Positions 25,341 to 34,991 are shown, counted from the stretch's first letter. The stretch is 64,000 nt of DNA from Antarcticimicrobium sp033791545 (GCA_033791545.1 JASJGL010000159.1:1-64000), one strand, 5' to 3'. Notes: generated from the letters alone by a model not told the origin. Numbers and translations: made by a program.

Positions 25341-27071
25341 TTAGTCCCAGCAGCCCACCAGAACGGTCATGCCAAGCGCCAGTTTGCTCAGATCGTCCGG
25401 CGGCAGCGGTGTCGAAGCGGGCATCTCGGTGCCGATCTCCAGCCCGGCCGCGCTCAACATCGCGCGGATGACGCCGGTATCGGCGGCAAAGCTGACATCT
25501 TCGGGCAGCCGCTGGCTATCGTTCTTCTGCGCCAGCAGCAGCCCAACCACACCGCCAGCCGTATCGAACACCGGCCCGCCGGCATCCCCCGGCAGCGGTG
25601 CCAGCGCCAGTCGCGTCAGCCCCGGCTCGCCCGCCAGCCCCTTGAGGTCAGCCACAGTACCAAAGGTCAGGGTCGGTGCGCCCAGCACCCCGCCATAGGA
25701 ATAGCCCGAGACCGCCACCTCCGATTGCAGCCGTGGCTCGTCGCTGCGCAGCCGCGCCACCGTCATGGGTGCCAAGGCTTGTTCGGGGCGCAGCAGCGCC
25801 AGCCCGTGGGCTGCGTCGAGTGCGGCGACCTGTGCCGGATAGTCGTGATCCAGCGTGATCCGGCTGCAGCCCTCGACCGCCTCTGACGTGGTCAGCACCA
25901 GCCCCGATGCGTCGATGTAAAAGCCCGAGCGCGAGCGCTTGGGTTTGCGTACGGTCAAGCCGGAAATCAGGTCAACGTTCTGCGGTGCATCGGCACCGGC
26001 ACCGGGATCAAGCACGCCTTCGGTCGGCTCGAAACTGGCCTGCATCTGCGCCAGCACGCGGCTGCGGCGATCCTCGTCGCCGACCGGCCAGATCAGGGTA
26101 AAGCCCTTGATCCGTCCAGCGGTCAGCTTGGCCTGAGAGTACGAGACGATCCCCTTGCCGCGCCCTTCGAGGGTAAAGCTGTTGCCATCGCGCGACCGCG
26201 GCCCCTCAAGCGGGACAATCTCCAGCGTTTGCATGATGTCATAGAGGCCATAAAGCGTGGCCTGATCGCCGGGTTGGCTGATCAGCAGCACCCGCACGCC
26301 CAGATCGTCGGTGGCGTCATAATGGGCAAAGGGCGATTCATAATGCGAGAATTTCACCACCCCCAACGGCAATTGCATCGTGATCCCGGCCCGGCTGTCG
26401 CTATGGCTGCGCATGCCGACGCTGATCAGCGGCGCATTGTATTCATCCATCAGCGCCTGACGCTGGCGGGTGGTCAGCACGCCTGTGGGCTCATAGCCGC
26501 GCGCCGCTTGCCAGTCCGACATTGCCGCCCGCGTGCCGCGCCCAAAGGAGCCGTCGATCGACGAGGCATAGAACCCGGCCGCCTTCAGCGCCACCTGCAA
26601 CGCGCGCCGCCCGTCGGCGTCAAGCGCCCGTTCGCCGCGCCGCGCCTCGGCCAGGGTCTCATCCGGGAGCGCGGCTGGCTGTGGGTCGGGGACGGGTTCG
26701 GCCTGTGTTACCTGGGTCTGGGGCGCCGGGGCGGTGAGCTGTGCGTTGTCGCCCACCGGCCAGAATTGCTGACCGAACGCTCCGGAGTCCACCACATAGC
26801 TGTCCTGCGGGATCTGGCCCTGCAGGCGGTAGACCCGCAGCACCCGTTCCGCGTCGGGGCGCGTATAGGGCCCCAGCGCGATGCCGTACCAGCCGCCGCC
26901 CAGAGCAAAGCCGTTGACGTCGGCGAGACGGCCAGCGAACTGGCTGGCCCGCTCTTGCGCGGTGAGCAGGCTTGGATGGGCCTCGACCTGAACCCAGGCG
27001 ACCTCTTGCGCGAGGGCCGGGCGCAGCAGCCCAAAGACAAAAATCACGAACGCGGCAAACAGTCTGGGCAT
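25341..27071 (-). CDS. Exported trypsin-like protein lacking the catalytic triad, with SPOR-like and peptidoglycan-binding domains
   Basis: The 576-aa product has a Sec signal peptide (1-21, ending ALA). A SPOR-like region follows (about 25-95, WVQVEAHPSLLTAQERA...WYGIALGPY), then a peptidoglycan-binding domain (about 150-208, LQVALKAAGFYASSIDGSFGRGTRAAMSDWQ), a middle domain, and a DegP/trypsin-like fold from about 380. At the triad sites the expected His is Glu397 (LTTSEAV), the Asp is Gly423 (AHGLALL) and the Ser is Ala497 (PGDAGGP). It should therefore be a periplasmic, wall-associated pseudoprotease; this is inference from motif alignment. A terminator follows at 25282-25316. Confidence 0.85.
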   Translation of the reverse strand: MPRLFAAFVIFVFGLLRPALAQEVAWVQVEAHPSLLTAQERASQFAGRLADVNGFALGGGWYGIALGPYTRPDAERVLRVYRLQGQIPQDSYVVDSGAFGQQFWPVGDNAQLTAPAPQTQVTQAEPVPDPQPAALPDETLAEARRGERALDADGRRALQVALKAAGFYASSIDGSFGRGTRAAMSDWQAARGYEPTGVLTTRQRQALMDEYNAPLISVGMRSHSDSRAGITMQLPLGVVKFSHYESPFAHYDATDDLGVRVLLISQPGDQATLYGLYDIMQTLEIVPLEGPRSRDGNSFTLEGRGKGIVSYSQAKLTAGRIKGFTLIWPVGDEDRRSRVLAQMQASFEPTEGVLDPGAGADAPQNVDLISGLTVRKPKRSRSGFYIDASGLVLTTSEAVEGCSRITLDHDYPAQVAALDAAHGLALLRPEQALAPMTVARLRSDEPRLQSEVAVSGYSYGGVLGAPTLTFGTVADLKGLAGEPGLTRLALAPLPGDAGGPVFDTAGGVVGLLLAQKNDSQRLPEDVSFAADTGVIRAMLSAAGLEIGTEMPASTPLPPDDLSKLALGMTVLVGCWD

Positions 27072-27239
27072 TATCGCTCTCTTGCTGTGTCAAACACGAA
27101 TATTTGGTGCAGATAATCAGGAATTGGTCCCGTTGACCATGGTCTAAAAGCCATCGAATTCCCCCTGTTGCGCGTTGACCCTTGTCCGCAGGCGGCATAG
27201 GAAAGGCGCGCTTTGCACGGTACAGGAAAGAGCGGCCCC

Positions 27240-28172
27240 ATGACCGAAAAACTGACGCCCCCGCGCTCCTTTCAGGAGATTATCCTGCGCTTGCAGTCCT
27301 ATTGGGCGGCCAAAGGCTGCGCCGTGCTGCAGCCCTATGACATGGAGGTTGGCGCCGGCACCTTTCACCCCGCTACCACCCTGCGCGCGCTGGGGTCGAA
27401 ATTCTGGGCGGCGGCCTATGTGCAACCGTCGCGTCGCCCGACCGACGGGCGCTATGGCGAAAACCCCAACCGGTTGCAGCATTATTACCAGTTTCAGGTG
27501 CTGATCAAACCCAGCCCGCCGGATCTGCAGGATCTGTATCTGGGCAGTCTCGAAGCCATCGGCATCGACATGGATCTGCACGATATCCGCTTTGTCGAGG
27601 ACGACTGGGAAAGCCCGACGCTGGGCGCCTGGGGGCTGGGCTGGGAGGTCTGGTGCGACGGTATGGAAGTGTCGCAGTTCACCTATTTCCAGCAGGTCGG
27701 GGGCCATGACTGCAAACCGGTCTCGGGCGAACTGACCTATGGGCTGGAACGTCTGGCGATGTATGTGCTGGGCATCGATCACGTGATGGACATGCCCTAT
27801 AACGACCCGCAGGCGCCGATCGCGTTGAAATATGGCGACGTGTTCCGCCAGACCGAACAGGAATACAGCCGCTTCAACTTTGACGTCGCCGAGACCGATA
27901 TGTTGCTGCGCCATTTCGAGGATGCCGAGGCCGAATGCGAGTCGATCCTGGCACATCCGCAGATTGACCCCAAGACCGGCAAGCGCATCATCATGGCGCA
28001 TCCCGCCTATGATCAGTGCATCAAGGCCAGCCACCTGTTCAACCTTCTGGATGCGCGCGGCGTGATCTCGGTCACCGAACGGCAGGCCTATATCGGCCGG
28101 GTCCGGGCGCTGGCCAAGAAATGTGCCGATGCCTTTGTCTTGACCGAGGCCGGCGGGTACGTGGCGGCATGA
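27240..28172 (+). CDS. glyQ: Glycine--tRNA ligase alpha subunit
   Basis: Catalytic subunit of the bacterial alpha2beta2 glycyl-tRNA synthetase. The 310-aa protein shows the class II signatures: FQEIILRLQSYWAAKGCAVLQPYDMEVGAGTFHPAT at the N-terminus, YVQPSRRPTDGRYGENPNRLQHYYQFQV, and the GELTYGLERLAMYV motif 3. The ATG at 27240 follows AGGAAAG; an upstream TTG in frame adds nine unconserved residues. It is followed by a DUF6446-type gene and then glyS. Confidence 0.97.
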   Translation: MTEKLTPPRSFQEIILRLQSYWAAKGCAVLQPYDMEVGAGTFHPATTLRALGSKFWAAAYVQPSRRPTDGRYGENPNRLQHYYQFQVLIKPSPPDLQDLYLGSLEAIGIDMDLHDIRFVEDDWESPTLGAWGLGWEVWCDGMEVSQFTYFQQVGGHDCKPVSGELTYGLERLAMYVLGIDHVMDMPYNDPQAPIALKYGDVFRQTEQEYSRFNFDVAETDMLLRHFEDAEAECESILAHPQIDPKTGKRIIMAHPAYDQCIKASHLFNLLDARGVISVTERQAYIGRVRALAKKCADAFVLTEAGGYVAA

Positions 28173-28350
28173 CCCGCCCGGTCGGCATGGGCGCGACCCT
28201 ATCCGAACCCCGGCAGCAGGGTCTTGAACCGGCTCGCGCTCAGGTCGGTCGCGACAGGGATCATGGACAGGCTGTGCCGCAGCGCCTTTCCGTCTGCATT
28301 CTGTCCGCCTGCCGTTTTCCGCAAGTGGCGCGCCGGACTGGAGAACTCTT

Positions 28351-28896
28351 ATGAACGGTAAACTGGTCGCCTCCCTGATCCTGCTCATCGCCCTCGTGGC
28401 GGGCGGCGCGATCTATTATCTCCAGATGTATGGCTATTATGACCGTGTCACTCCGACGCCCGGCCATGACGTGCTGCTTGTCGCCCGCAACAGCGATGTC
28501 GCGGACCCCATCCCCTATGCCAATTTTCAGGCCATCGACGCGAACAGCTCTCCGATCCGCTATCGCGCCTGTTTCACCACCGACCTGAGCGCCGATACCC
28601 TCGCTGCCACCTATGTCGAGCGGCAAGGCGGCGAGCCGCGCGTCGCGCCCGGCTGGTTCGACTGTTTTGACGCCGAGGCGATCGGCGCGGGGATCGAGGC
28701 CGGAACCATCCGCGTATTTCTGTCGCGCAAGAATATCGACTATGGCGTCGACCGCGTTGTCGGCATCAGCTCCGATGGCCACGGCTGGGCTTGGCACGAG
28801 CTGAACGATTGCGGCCACAAGAACTATGACGGCACCCCGGTGGGGGAAGAATGCCCATCGCGGCCGCAGCCGGGGTCGACGGGGGCAGGGGGATGA
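28351..28896 (+). CDS. DUF6446-type membrane-anchored protein between glyQ and glyS
   Basis: The 181-aa product has one N-terminal membrane anchor (about 5-27, LVASLILLIALVAGGAIYYL). A presumably periplasmic domain follows with four Cys: RYRACFTTDL, WFDCFDAEAI, LNDCGHKNYDG and GEECPSR. Genes of this kind sit between glyQ and glyS in Rhodobacterales and are grouped as DUF6446; no function is known to me. The ATG follows GGAGAACTCTT. It ends 76 bases before the glyS start and is likely co-transcribed. Confidence 0.82.
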   Translation: MNGKLVASLILLIALVAGGAIYYLQMYGYYDRVTPTPGHDVLLVARNSDVADPIPYANFQAIDANSSPIRYRACFTTDLSADTLAATYVERQGGEPRVAPGWFDCFDAEAIGAGIEAGTIRVFLSRKNIDYGVDRVVGISSDGHGWAWHELNDCGHKNYDGTPVGEECPSRPQPGSTGAGG

Positions 28897-28972
28897 GCCC
28901 GCTCTTGCCATTTGTGACCCGACGCTTGTATCCGCTGACCGACCGCCTCTCCCGAATACCCGAGGACATCCC

Positions 28973-31219
28973 ATGCCTGACCTTCTGATCGAACTGTTTT
29001 CCGAGGAAATCCCGGCCCGTATGCAGGCGCGCGCCGCCGAGGATCTGAAAAAGCGGATGACCGATGGTCTGGTCGAGGCGGGGCTGACCTATGCCGGGGC
29101 CGCCGCGTTCTCGACGCCGCGCCGCCTGACCCTGACGCTTGAGGGGCTGCTGGCCGAGTCGCCCACCCTGCGCGAGGAACGCAAGGGCCCCAAGGTCGGC
29201 GCGCCGGACAAGGCGATCGAAGGCTTCCTGCGTGGGGCCGGCCTGACCCGCGATCAACTGGAAGAGCGCGACACCCCAAAGGGCGCGATCTATTTCGCCA
29301 GCATCGAAAAGCCCGGTCGCCCCGCCGCCGAGATCGTGGCCGAGGTGCTCGAGGCGACCATCCGCAATTTCCCCTGGCCCAAATCCATGCGCTGGGGCAC
29401 CGGCACCCTGCGCTGGGTGCGCCCGCTGCATTCGATCCTGTGCATCCTGAGCGATGAGGCCGGGGCGCAGGTGGTGCCACTGGATGTGGACGGCATCGTC
29501 GCCGGCGACAGCACCGAGGGCCACCGCTTCATGGCGCCGGGACGGTTTTCGGTTACCTCGTTCGACGATTACAACGCCCGGCTCAAACGCGCCCATGTGA
29601 TCCTGTCGCCCCTTGAGCGCGCCGATCACATCTGGGCCGATGCCACCAACCGCGCCTTTGCCGCCGGTCTTGAGGTGGTCGAGGACAATGGGCTTTTGGC
29701 CGAGGTCGCCGGTCTGGTCGAATGCCCCGTGGTCTTGATGGGCGAGATTGGCGAGGATTTCCTCGACCTGCCGCCCGAGGTGCTGCAAACCTCGATGAAA
29801 GAACATCAGAAGTTCTTTTCGGTGCGCGATCCGAAATCGGGTCGCATCGTCAAATTCGTCACCGTCGCCAACCGCGAAACCACCGATCACGGCGCCACCA
29901 TTCTGGCTGGCAACCAAAAGGTGCTGGCGGCGCGGCTTTCAGATGCCAAGTTCTTCTGGGAAAACGATTTGCGGGTGGCGACATCCGACCTCACGGTCTG
30001 GACCCGAGCGTTGGAAAACGTGACCTTTCACAACCAACTCGGCAGCCAGGGCGAGCGTATCCGCCGCATCGCCGCACTGGCCCGTGATCTGGCCCCCGCC
30101 GTGGGCGCCGATCCAAGCGATGCGCAACAGGCGGCCGAGCTTGCCAAGGCCGACTTGTCGTCGGAAATGGTCTATGAATTCCCCGAACTTCAGGGCGTCA
30201 TGGGGCGCTACTACATCGCTGCCGCCGGTCTGTCCGACCAGATCGCTGCCGTGGCAGAAGAGCATTACTCACCGCTCGGCCCGTCGGACGATGTGCCCAC
30301 CGCGCCGCTTTCGGTCGCCGTGGCGCTGGCCGACAAGCTCGACACGTTGACCGGCTTCTGGGCGATCGACGAGAAACCCACCGGCTCCAAAGACCCCTTT
30401 GCCCTGCGCCGCGCCGCGCTGGGCGTGATCCGGCTGGTGCTGACCAATGACCTGCGGCTGCCGCTTGACCGCTATATCGACGGCCAGATCCTGCGCCACA
30501 AGATCCAGCTCAACCATGATGCGGATGAGGCCCAGATCGCCGCCCTGCATGATATCAACGACGAGATCGCCGATCATGGCGTTTTCGGCGCAGCCTTGCG
30601 GACCGTGTTGGCGCGCTTTGACGCCAACCCCGAGGTGGATACCTCAGAGACGTCCCTGCTGCACAGCGTCGGCAACCTGATCCCCGATCTCTCAACCGAC
30701 CTGATGGCGTTCCTGCACGACCGGCTCAAGGTCTATCTGCGCGATCAGGGCATCCGCCACGACGTAATCGACGCTTGTATCGCCATGCCGGGGCATGACG
30801 ACCTGAATCAATTGGTCAAACGCGCCACCGCTCTCGGCGCGGTGCTTCAGACCGAGGATGGCGAGAACCTGATCCAGGGCTTCAAGCGCGCCAACAACAT
30901 CCTGACCCAGGCCGAGGAAAAGGACGGGGTGGAATATTCCTTCGGGGCCGATGCCAAATTCGCCGAAACCGACAGCGAACGCGCCCTGTTTGCAGCGCTC
31001 GACGCCGCCCAGACCCAGATTGCCCCCGCGCTCGACTCTGAGGATTTCCCCGAGGCGATGGCCGCGATGGCGGCCCTGCGCGGTCCGATCGACGCCTTCT
31101 TTGACGAGGTGCAGGTCAATTCCGACAATGAAACCCTGCGCCGCAATCGTCTGAACCTGTTGCACCAGATCTGCACCACCTGCGGCAAGGTGGCCGATCT
31201 GACCCTGATCGCGGGCTAA
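28973..31219 (+). CDS. glyS: Glycine--tRNA ligase beta subunit
   Basis: The beta subunit of glycyl-tRNA synthetase carries tRNA recognition and the C-terminal DALR anticodon-binding domain. The 748-aa product starts PDLLIELFSEEIPARMQARAAEDL, with the HD-like core (KFFWENDLRVATSDLTVW, GLSDQIAAVAEEHYSPLGPSD, FALRRAALGVIRLVL) and a C-terminal DALR region. I start at the ATG at 28973, preceded by GAGGA; the open frame upstream overlaps the DUF6446 gene. A terminator-like hairpin follows at 31368. Confidence 0.97.
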   Translation: MPDLLIELFSEEIPARMQARAAEDLKKRMTDGLVEAGLTYAGAAAFSTPRRLTLTLEGLLAESPTLREERKGPKVGAPDKAIEGFLRGAGLTRDQLEERDTPKGAIYFASIEKPGRPAAEIVAEVLEATIRNFPWPKSMRWGTGTLRWVRPLHSILCILSDEAGAQVVPLDVDGIVAGDSTEGHRFMAPGRFSVTSFDDYNARLKRAHVILSPLERADHIWADATNRAFAAGLEVVEDNGLLAEVAGLVECPVVLMGEIGEDFLDLPPEVLQTSMKEHQKFFSVRDPKSGRIVKFVTVANRETTDHGATILAGNQKVLAARLSDAKFFWENDLRVATSDLTVWTRALENVTFHNQLGSQGERIRRIAALARDLAPAVGADPSDAQQAAELAKADLSSEMVYEFPELQGVMGRYYIAAAGLSDQIAAVAEEHYSPLGPSDDVPTAPLSVAVALADKLDTLTGFWAIDEKPTGSKDPFALRRAALGVIRLVLTNDLRLPLDRYIDGQILRHKIQLNHDADEAQIAALHDINDEIADHGVFGAALRTVLARFDANPEVDTSETSLLHSVGNLIPDLSTDLMAFLHDRLKVYLRDQGIRHDVIDACIAMPGHDDLNQLVKRATALGAVLQTEDGENLIQGFKRANNILTQAEEKDGVEYSFGADAKFAETDSERALFAALDAAQTQIAPALDSEDFPEAMAAMAALRGPIDAFFDEVQVNSDNETLRRNRLNLLHQICTTCGKVADLTLIAG

Positions 31220-31607
31220 GGCGCAGGCGGGCGGCGGGGGCCAGTTCCAACCTTGCCCCGGCCCCCTGCGGCCTCGTCTTCCGCGCCCTCTTCTGCACCC
31301 TTTCCGTGCCGTCTTCCGCCTCGCCCCACCGGTTTTTCCTTTCGCTAAAAGTATCCTCGCCGAAGGCCGCGCCCCATTCGGGGCGCGTTCTTGCTTTTGC
31401 GACTGTCAGTCCGAGCGCGGTGCGCGGCCGTTCCTTTCACCGGAAACGGGCACCTGGCACGAGCATCCTATACGGGCAGGCAGGGGCCAAAGCCGACGCT
31501 CCCGCGCCCCAAGGCCCCATCATGCTGCGCCGACGCCGCTGCTGACCACTTTCCCTTGCGCGCGCCGCGCGCGGGCCTATGCTGCAAACATAGCGATAGG
31601 TGCCGCA
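31220..31607. other. Intergenic region after glyS
   Basis: 388 bases without a credible gene. It contains a diverged relative of the dispersed repeat on the minus strand (about 31333-31367, GCCTTCGGCGAGGATACTTT then AGCGAAAGGAAAAA) and a terminator-like hairpin. The last 200 bases hold only short frames with shifted codon use and probably contain the promoter of the PPDK-like gene. Confidence 0.5.
31368..31399 (+). terminator. Probable terminator after glyS
   Basis: CGCGCCCC, loop ATTC, GGGGCGCG (31368-31387) followed by the T-rich TTCTTGCTTTT. It lies 150 bases beyond the glyS stop. Confidence 0.55.
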
Positions 31608-34157
31608 GTGCAGAATGATCTCCTCACCACCCTCGTCGCCGCCGATGCGCCGATTGACGCCGCCACCCATGGGGGGCGGGCCAAATGCCTGCAACGTCTG
31701 GTGCGGCTCAATCTGCCGGTGCCGCGCACCATCTCGCTCTCGTTCACGGCGGTCAAACGTATCGCTGCGGGCCAGATGCCCGATATCGATGCGGTGAATG
31801 AACAGTTCGACGTCGGCGCGCTGCTTTGCGTACGCCCCTCGTCCGAGGATCCCGACTGGGGCGGTCCCGGTGCGGTGCTGAATATCGGCATGAACGACGC
31901 GCAATACGAAAAACTGTCCGAAAGCCTGGGGCCCAAGGCCGCTGCCGTGCTCTATTCCCGATTTGTGCAGGGCTATGCCACCCATGTCGCGCGGCTTGAT
32001 CCCGACCTGTTCGGCTTTGACCAGGATGAGGGCCCCAAGGGCCTGCAACGCATGCTGCGCACCTATGAGGACGAGGCCGACGAACCGTTCCCGCAGTCGC
32101 GCACCGACCAGCTCAGCGGCGTGTTGCGCTCCATGGCTCGCGCGTGGGAGGGGACATCGGCCCGCCTGTTGCGTCAGGCCAAGGGCGCGCCGGCCGATGC
32201 CGGGCTCGGGCTTGTGGTGCAAGAGATGATCCCGGGGCTGGGACAGAGGGAATGCGGCTCGGGCGTGTTGCAACTGATCGATCCGATCACCGGGCTGCAA
32301 CAGATCACGGGCCGCTATCTGAGCCAAAGTCAGGGGCGTGACGCGCTGGGGGCGGGGGCAGCCGCGCTCTATCTGGAGAAAGATCCGCGCGGCGCCTCGC
32401 TGGAAGAGCTCGCCCCGGAGGCGTTCGAGGCGCTTAAACGCGACGCCGCACTGATGCGCTGCAAACTGCGCGAAGAGATGCAGGTGGAATTCGTCATTCA
32501 GGACGGCGCGGTGCATATCCTTGACGGGGTGCGGGTGCCGCGCAGCTCACGCGCGGCGGTGCGCATTGCGGTGCGTCTGGCCGAGGATGGCATCATTTCC
32601 CGGCAAGAGGCGGTGATGCGCATCGAGGCGAATTCACTGAACGAGTTGCTGCACCGTCAGGTTGCCCCGGACGCGGCCCGCGATGTGCTGGCCAATGGCA
32701 TCGGCGCCAGCCCGGGCGCCGCCACCGGGCGCATCGTGTTCTCGGCCACCGCCGCGCAGGCCAGCGCCGCCCGGCGCGAAGCCTGCATTCTGGTGCGCCG
32801 TGAAACCGCGCCGGAGGATGTGCGCGGCATGCATGCCTCGGTCGGGGTTCTGACCGAAAAGGGCGGCATGACCAGCCACGCTGCTGTGATCGGGCGTGGG
32901 CTGGGCCTGCCCTGTATCGTCGGCGCGTCCGAGCTTGGCTTCAACACCCGCGACAAGATCCTCAAGGCGCCCGACGGGCGGGTGCTGCGCGAGGGCGATA
33001 TCATCACCATTGACGGCAGCTCGGGTCAGGTGCTGGCCGGTGAACCAGCGATGTTGGAGGCAACGCTCGACGATGCCTTTCAGACGCTGATGGGCTGGGC
33101 CGATGCGGCGCGCGATATCGGTGTGCGCGCCAACGCCGACACCCCCGCCGATGCCCAGACCGCGCGCAATTTCGAGGCCGAGGGCATCGGGCTGTGCCGG
33201 ACCGAACACATGTTTTTCGACTCCGGTCGTCTGACCGTGATGCGCGAGATGATCTTTGCCGATACAAGTGCCGGGCGCGCCGGCGTTCTGGCGCGGCTGC
33301 TGCCGATGCAACGCGAGGATTTCATTCAGCTTTTCCGTATCATGGAAGGCCGCCCGGTCTGTATTCGCCTGTTTGATCCGCCGCTGCACGAATTCCTGCC
33401 CGCCAGCCGCTCTGGCCAGCGTGAACTGGCCGAGGCGCTGGACCTGCCGGTGTCCGACGTGACCCGCCGGATCGAGGCGATGGCGGAATACAACCCCATG
33501 CTTGGTCTGCGCGGTGTGCGTCTTGGGGTCACCGTGCCCGAGATATATGAAATGCAGGCCCGCGCCATCTTCGAGGCGACGCTGGAGGCCAATCGCTCCG
33601 GGGCGCCGGTGGTGCCCGAGATCATGATCCCGCTGGTCTCGGCCAAGCGCGAGGTCGAGCTGATCAAGGCGCGGATCGACGCCGTCGCTGCCGCCGTGCG
33701 CTCCGAGCGTGGGCAGGAGTTCACCTTTCGGCTTGGTGTCATGGTCGAAACCCCGCGCGCCGCGTTGCGCGCGGCCGAGATCGCGCCCTATGTCTCCTTT
33801 CTCAGCTTTGGCACCAACGACCTGACGCAGATGACCTATGGTCTGTCGCGCGATGATGCCGGGCGGTTCATGTCCGATTATGTACGCAAGGGCGTCTTCC
33901 CCGAAGACCCGTTCCATGTGCTCGACATCGAAGGGGTGGGGGAGCTGTTGAAGCTCGGCGCCGAACGTGGTCGCGCCGCCAATCCGGCGTTGACGGTGTC
34001 CATTTGCGGCGAACACGGCGGCAACCCCGAATCAATCGCCTTTTGCCGCGAAGCCGGGTTCGATTACGTCTCCTGCTCGCCCTTCCGGGTGCCGGTGGCG
34101 CGTTTGGCCGCGGCGCAGCTCGCCATCGCCGCCGAATCCGGGTCAGATCGTGGTTAA
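31608..34157 (+). CDS. Pyruvate phosphate dikinase-like PEP-utilizing enzyme
   Basis: The 849-aa protein has the PPDK/PEP-synthase layout. An N-terminal ATP-grasp-like part (1-330) precedes the swivelling phosphohistidine domain (TEKGGMTSHAAVIGRGLGLP, about 415-434) and a C-terminal PEP/pyruvate TIM barrel (GLCRTEHMFF, RLFDPPLHEFLP, SFGTNDLTQMTYGLSRDD, catalytic Cys in SICGEHGG). The N-terminal part is unusual: the GGKGANL motif is only GGRAKCL, and the SMPGMMDTVLN segment reads DWGGPGAVLN. ATP use is therefore uncertain, while the barrel looks active. The start is a GTG at 31608 with ATAGG before it. Confidence 0.82.
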   Translation: MQNDLLTTLVAADAPIDAATHGGRAKCLQRLVRLNLPVPRTISLSFTAVKRIAAGQMPDIDAVNEQFDVGALLCVRPSSEDPDWGGPGAVLNIGMNDAQYEKLSESLGPKAAAVLYSRFVQGYATHVARLDPDLFGFDQDEGPKGLQRMLRTYEDEADEPFPQSRTDQLSGVLRSMARAWEGTSARLLRQAKGAPADAGLGLVVQEMIPGLGQRECGSGVLQLIDPITGLQQITGRYLSQSQGRDALGAGAAALYLEKDPRGASLEELAPEAFEALKRDAALMRCKLREEMQVEFVIQDGAVHILDGVRVPRSSRAAVRIAVRLAEDGIISRQEAVMRIEANSLNELLHRQVAPDAARDVLANGIGASPGAATGRIVFSATAAQASAARREACILVRRETAPEDVRGMHASVGVLTEKGGMTSHAAVIGRGLGLPCIVGASELGFNTRDKILKAPDGRVLREGDIITIDGSSGQVLAGEPAMLEATLDDAFQTLMGWADAARDIGVRANADTPADAQTARNFEAEGIGLCRTEHMFFDSGRLTVMREMIFADTSAGRAGVLARLLPMQREDFIQLFRIMEGRPVCIRLFDPPLHEFLPASRSGQRELAEALDLPVSDVTRRIEAMAEYNPMLGLRGVRLGVTVPEIYEMQARAIFEATLEANRSGAPVVPEIMIPLVSAKREVELIKARIDAVAAAVRSERGQEFTFRLGVMVETPRAALRAAEIAPYVSFLSFGTNDLTQMTYGLSRDDAGRFMSDYVRKGVFPEDPFHVLDIEGVGELLKLGAERGRAANPALTVSICGEHGGNPESIAFCREAGFDYVSCSPFRVPVARLAAAQLAIAAESGSDRG

Positions 34158-34182
34158 TCCCCTGTAAACATGTAGGCTTGAA

Positions 34183-34220
34183 CGCCCCGCCCTGTGCGCC
34201 AGTAAGGCGCTTCCGGGGCG
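34183..34220 (+). other. Stem-loop between PPDK-like gene and SleB gene
   Basis: CGCCCCG (34183-34189) pairs with CGGGGCG (34214-34220), and inside it GCGCC-AGTAA-GGCGC forms a second stem. No T run follows, so it may be a rho-dependent end structure or an mRNA leader element. Confidence 0.4.
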
Positions 34221-34343
34221 GTGCCGGGTTCGCAAAATGCCCGAATTCCGGGCTGAACTGGACTTTACAATCCATTTGGGCTAGGTGGCCCACTGCGCTT
34301 GCTGTGGGGAGGCTTGGCGCAATCAATGCGTTGTGGGGTTCCG

Positions 34344-34991
34344 ATGAAACAACTTCTGACCGCTGCCGCCGTGATTTGCACGGTGTTCTCTCCTTTGGCC
34401 GTACAGGCCGACACTGGCCTCCGGGGGCTTTTCCAGCGCGAGCAATCGACGCTCGATGCGGTTCCGGGAAGCCGGTTGAAATCGCTGCTCAACGTGTCGC
34501 GCCCGAAACGTGACACCGGCAAGCAGGCGCCGCTGGCCTTTTCCAAGTCCTGGCTCGATGAACAGCCGCAGGCCGAAGGCGGCGAAAACTGGGAATGCCT
34601 GTCCGAGGCGCTTTATTTCGAGGCCCGTGGCGAAACCGTCAAGGGCCAGTTCGCGGTGGCCGAGGTGATCATGAACCGGGTGAAAAGCACCCGTTTTCCC
34701 AACAGCCTTTGCGGTGTGATCCGTCAGGGCACCGGCAAGCGGTATCAGTGCCAGTTCACCTATACCTGCGACGGCCATGCCGAGGTGATCTCTGAACCCA
34801 AGGCGTTTGAACGCGTCTCCAAAGTCGCGCGCGCGGTGATGGACGGGCGCGCCGAGGATCTGACCAAGGGCGCCACCTATTACCACACCACGGCAGTGAA
34901 ACCGCGTTGGGCCCGGGTCTTTGAGCAGACCGCGCGGATCGGGGTCCATATCTTTTATCGCAATAACGTCCGGACCGCCTCGTCCGACTAG
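34344..34991 (+). CDS. SleB/CwlJ-type cell wall hydrolase
   Basis: The 215-aa product has a Sec signal peptide (about 1-22, ending VQA), a basic linker, and a Hydrolase_2 domain (about 85-210). Key features are LSEALYFEARGET with the catalytic Glu, GQFAVAEVIMNRV, FPNSLCGVI, QCQFTYTCDG, and GATYYHTTAVKPRW. The family cleaves peptidoglycan glycan strands, so this is a periplasmic wall hydrolase. I use the ATG at 34344, preceded by GTGGGG at five bases; an in-frame ATG at 34326 is an alternative. Confidence 0.9.
   Translation: MKQLLTAAAVICTVFSPLAVQADTGLRGLFQREQSTLDAVPGSRLKSLLNVSRPKRDTGKQAPLAFSKSWLDEQPQAEGGENWECLSEALYFEARGETVKGQFAVAEVIMNRVKSTRFPNSLCGVIRQGTGKRYQCQFTYTCDGHAEVISEPKAFERVSKVARAVMDGRAEDLTKGATYYHTTAVKPRWARVFEQTARIGVHIFYRNNVRTASSD

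Noticed and set aside
34183..34220. Stem-loop after the PPDK-like gene as an intrinsic terminator
   Set aside because: The hairpin is strong but no T run follows, so it is listed only as a structure.
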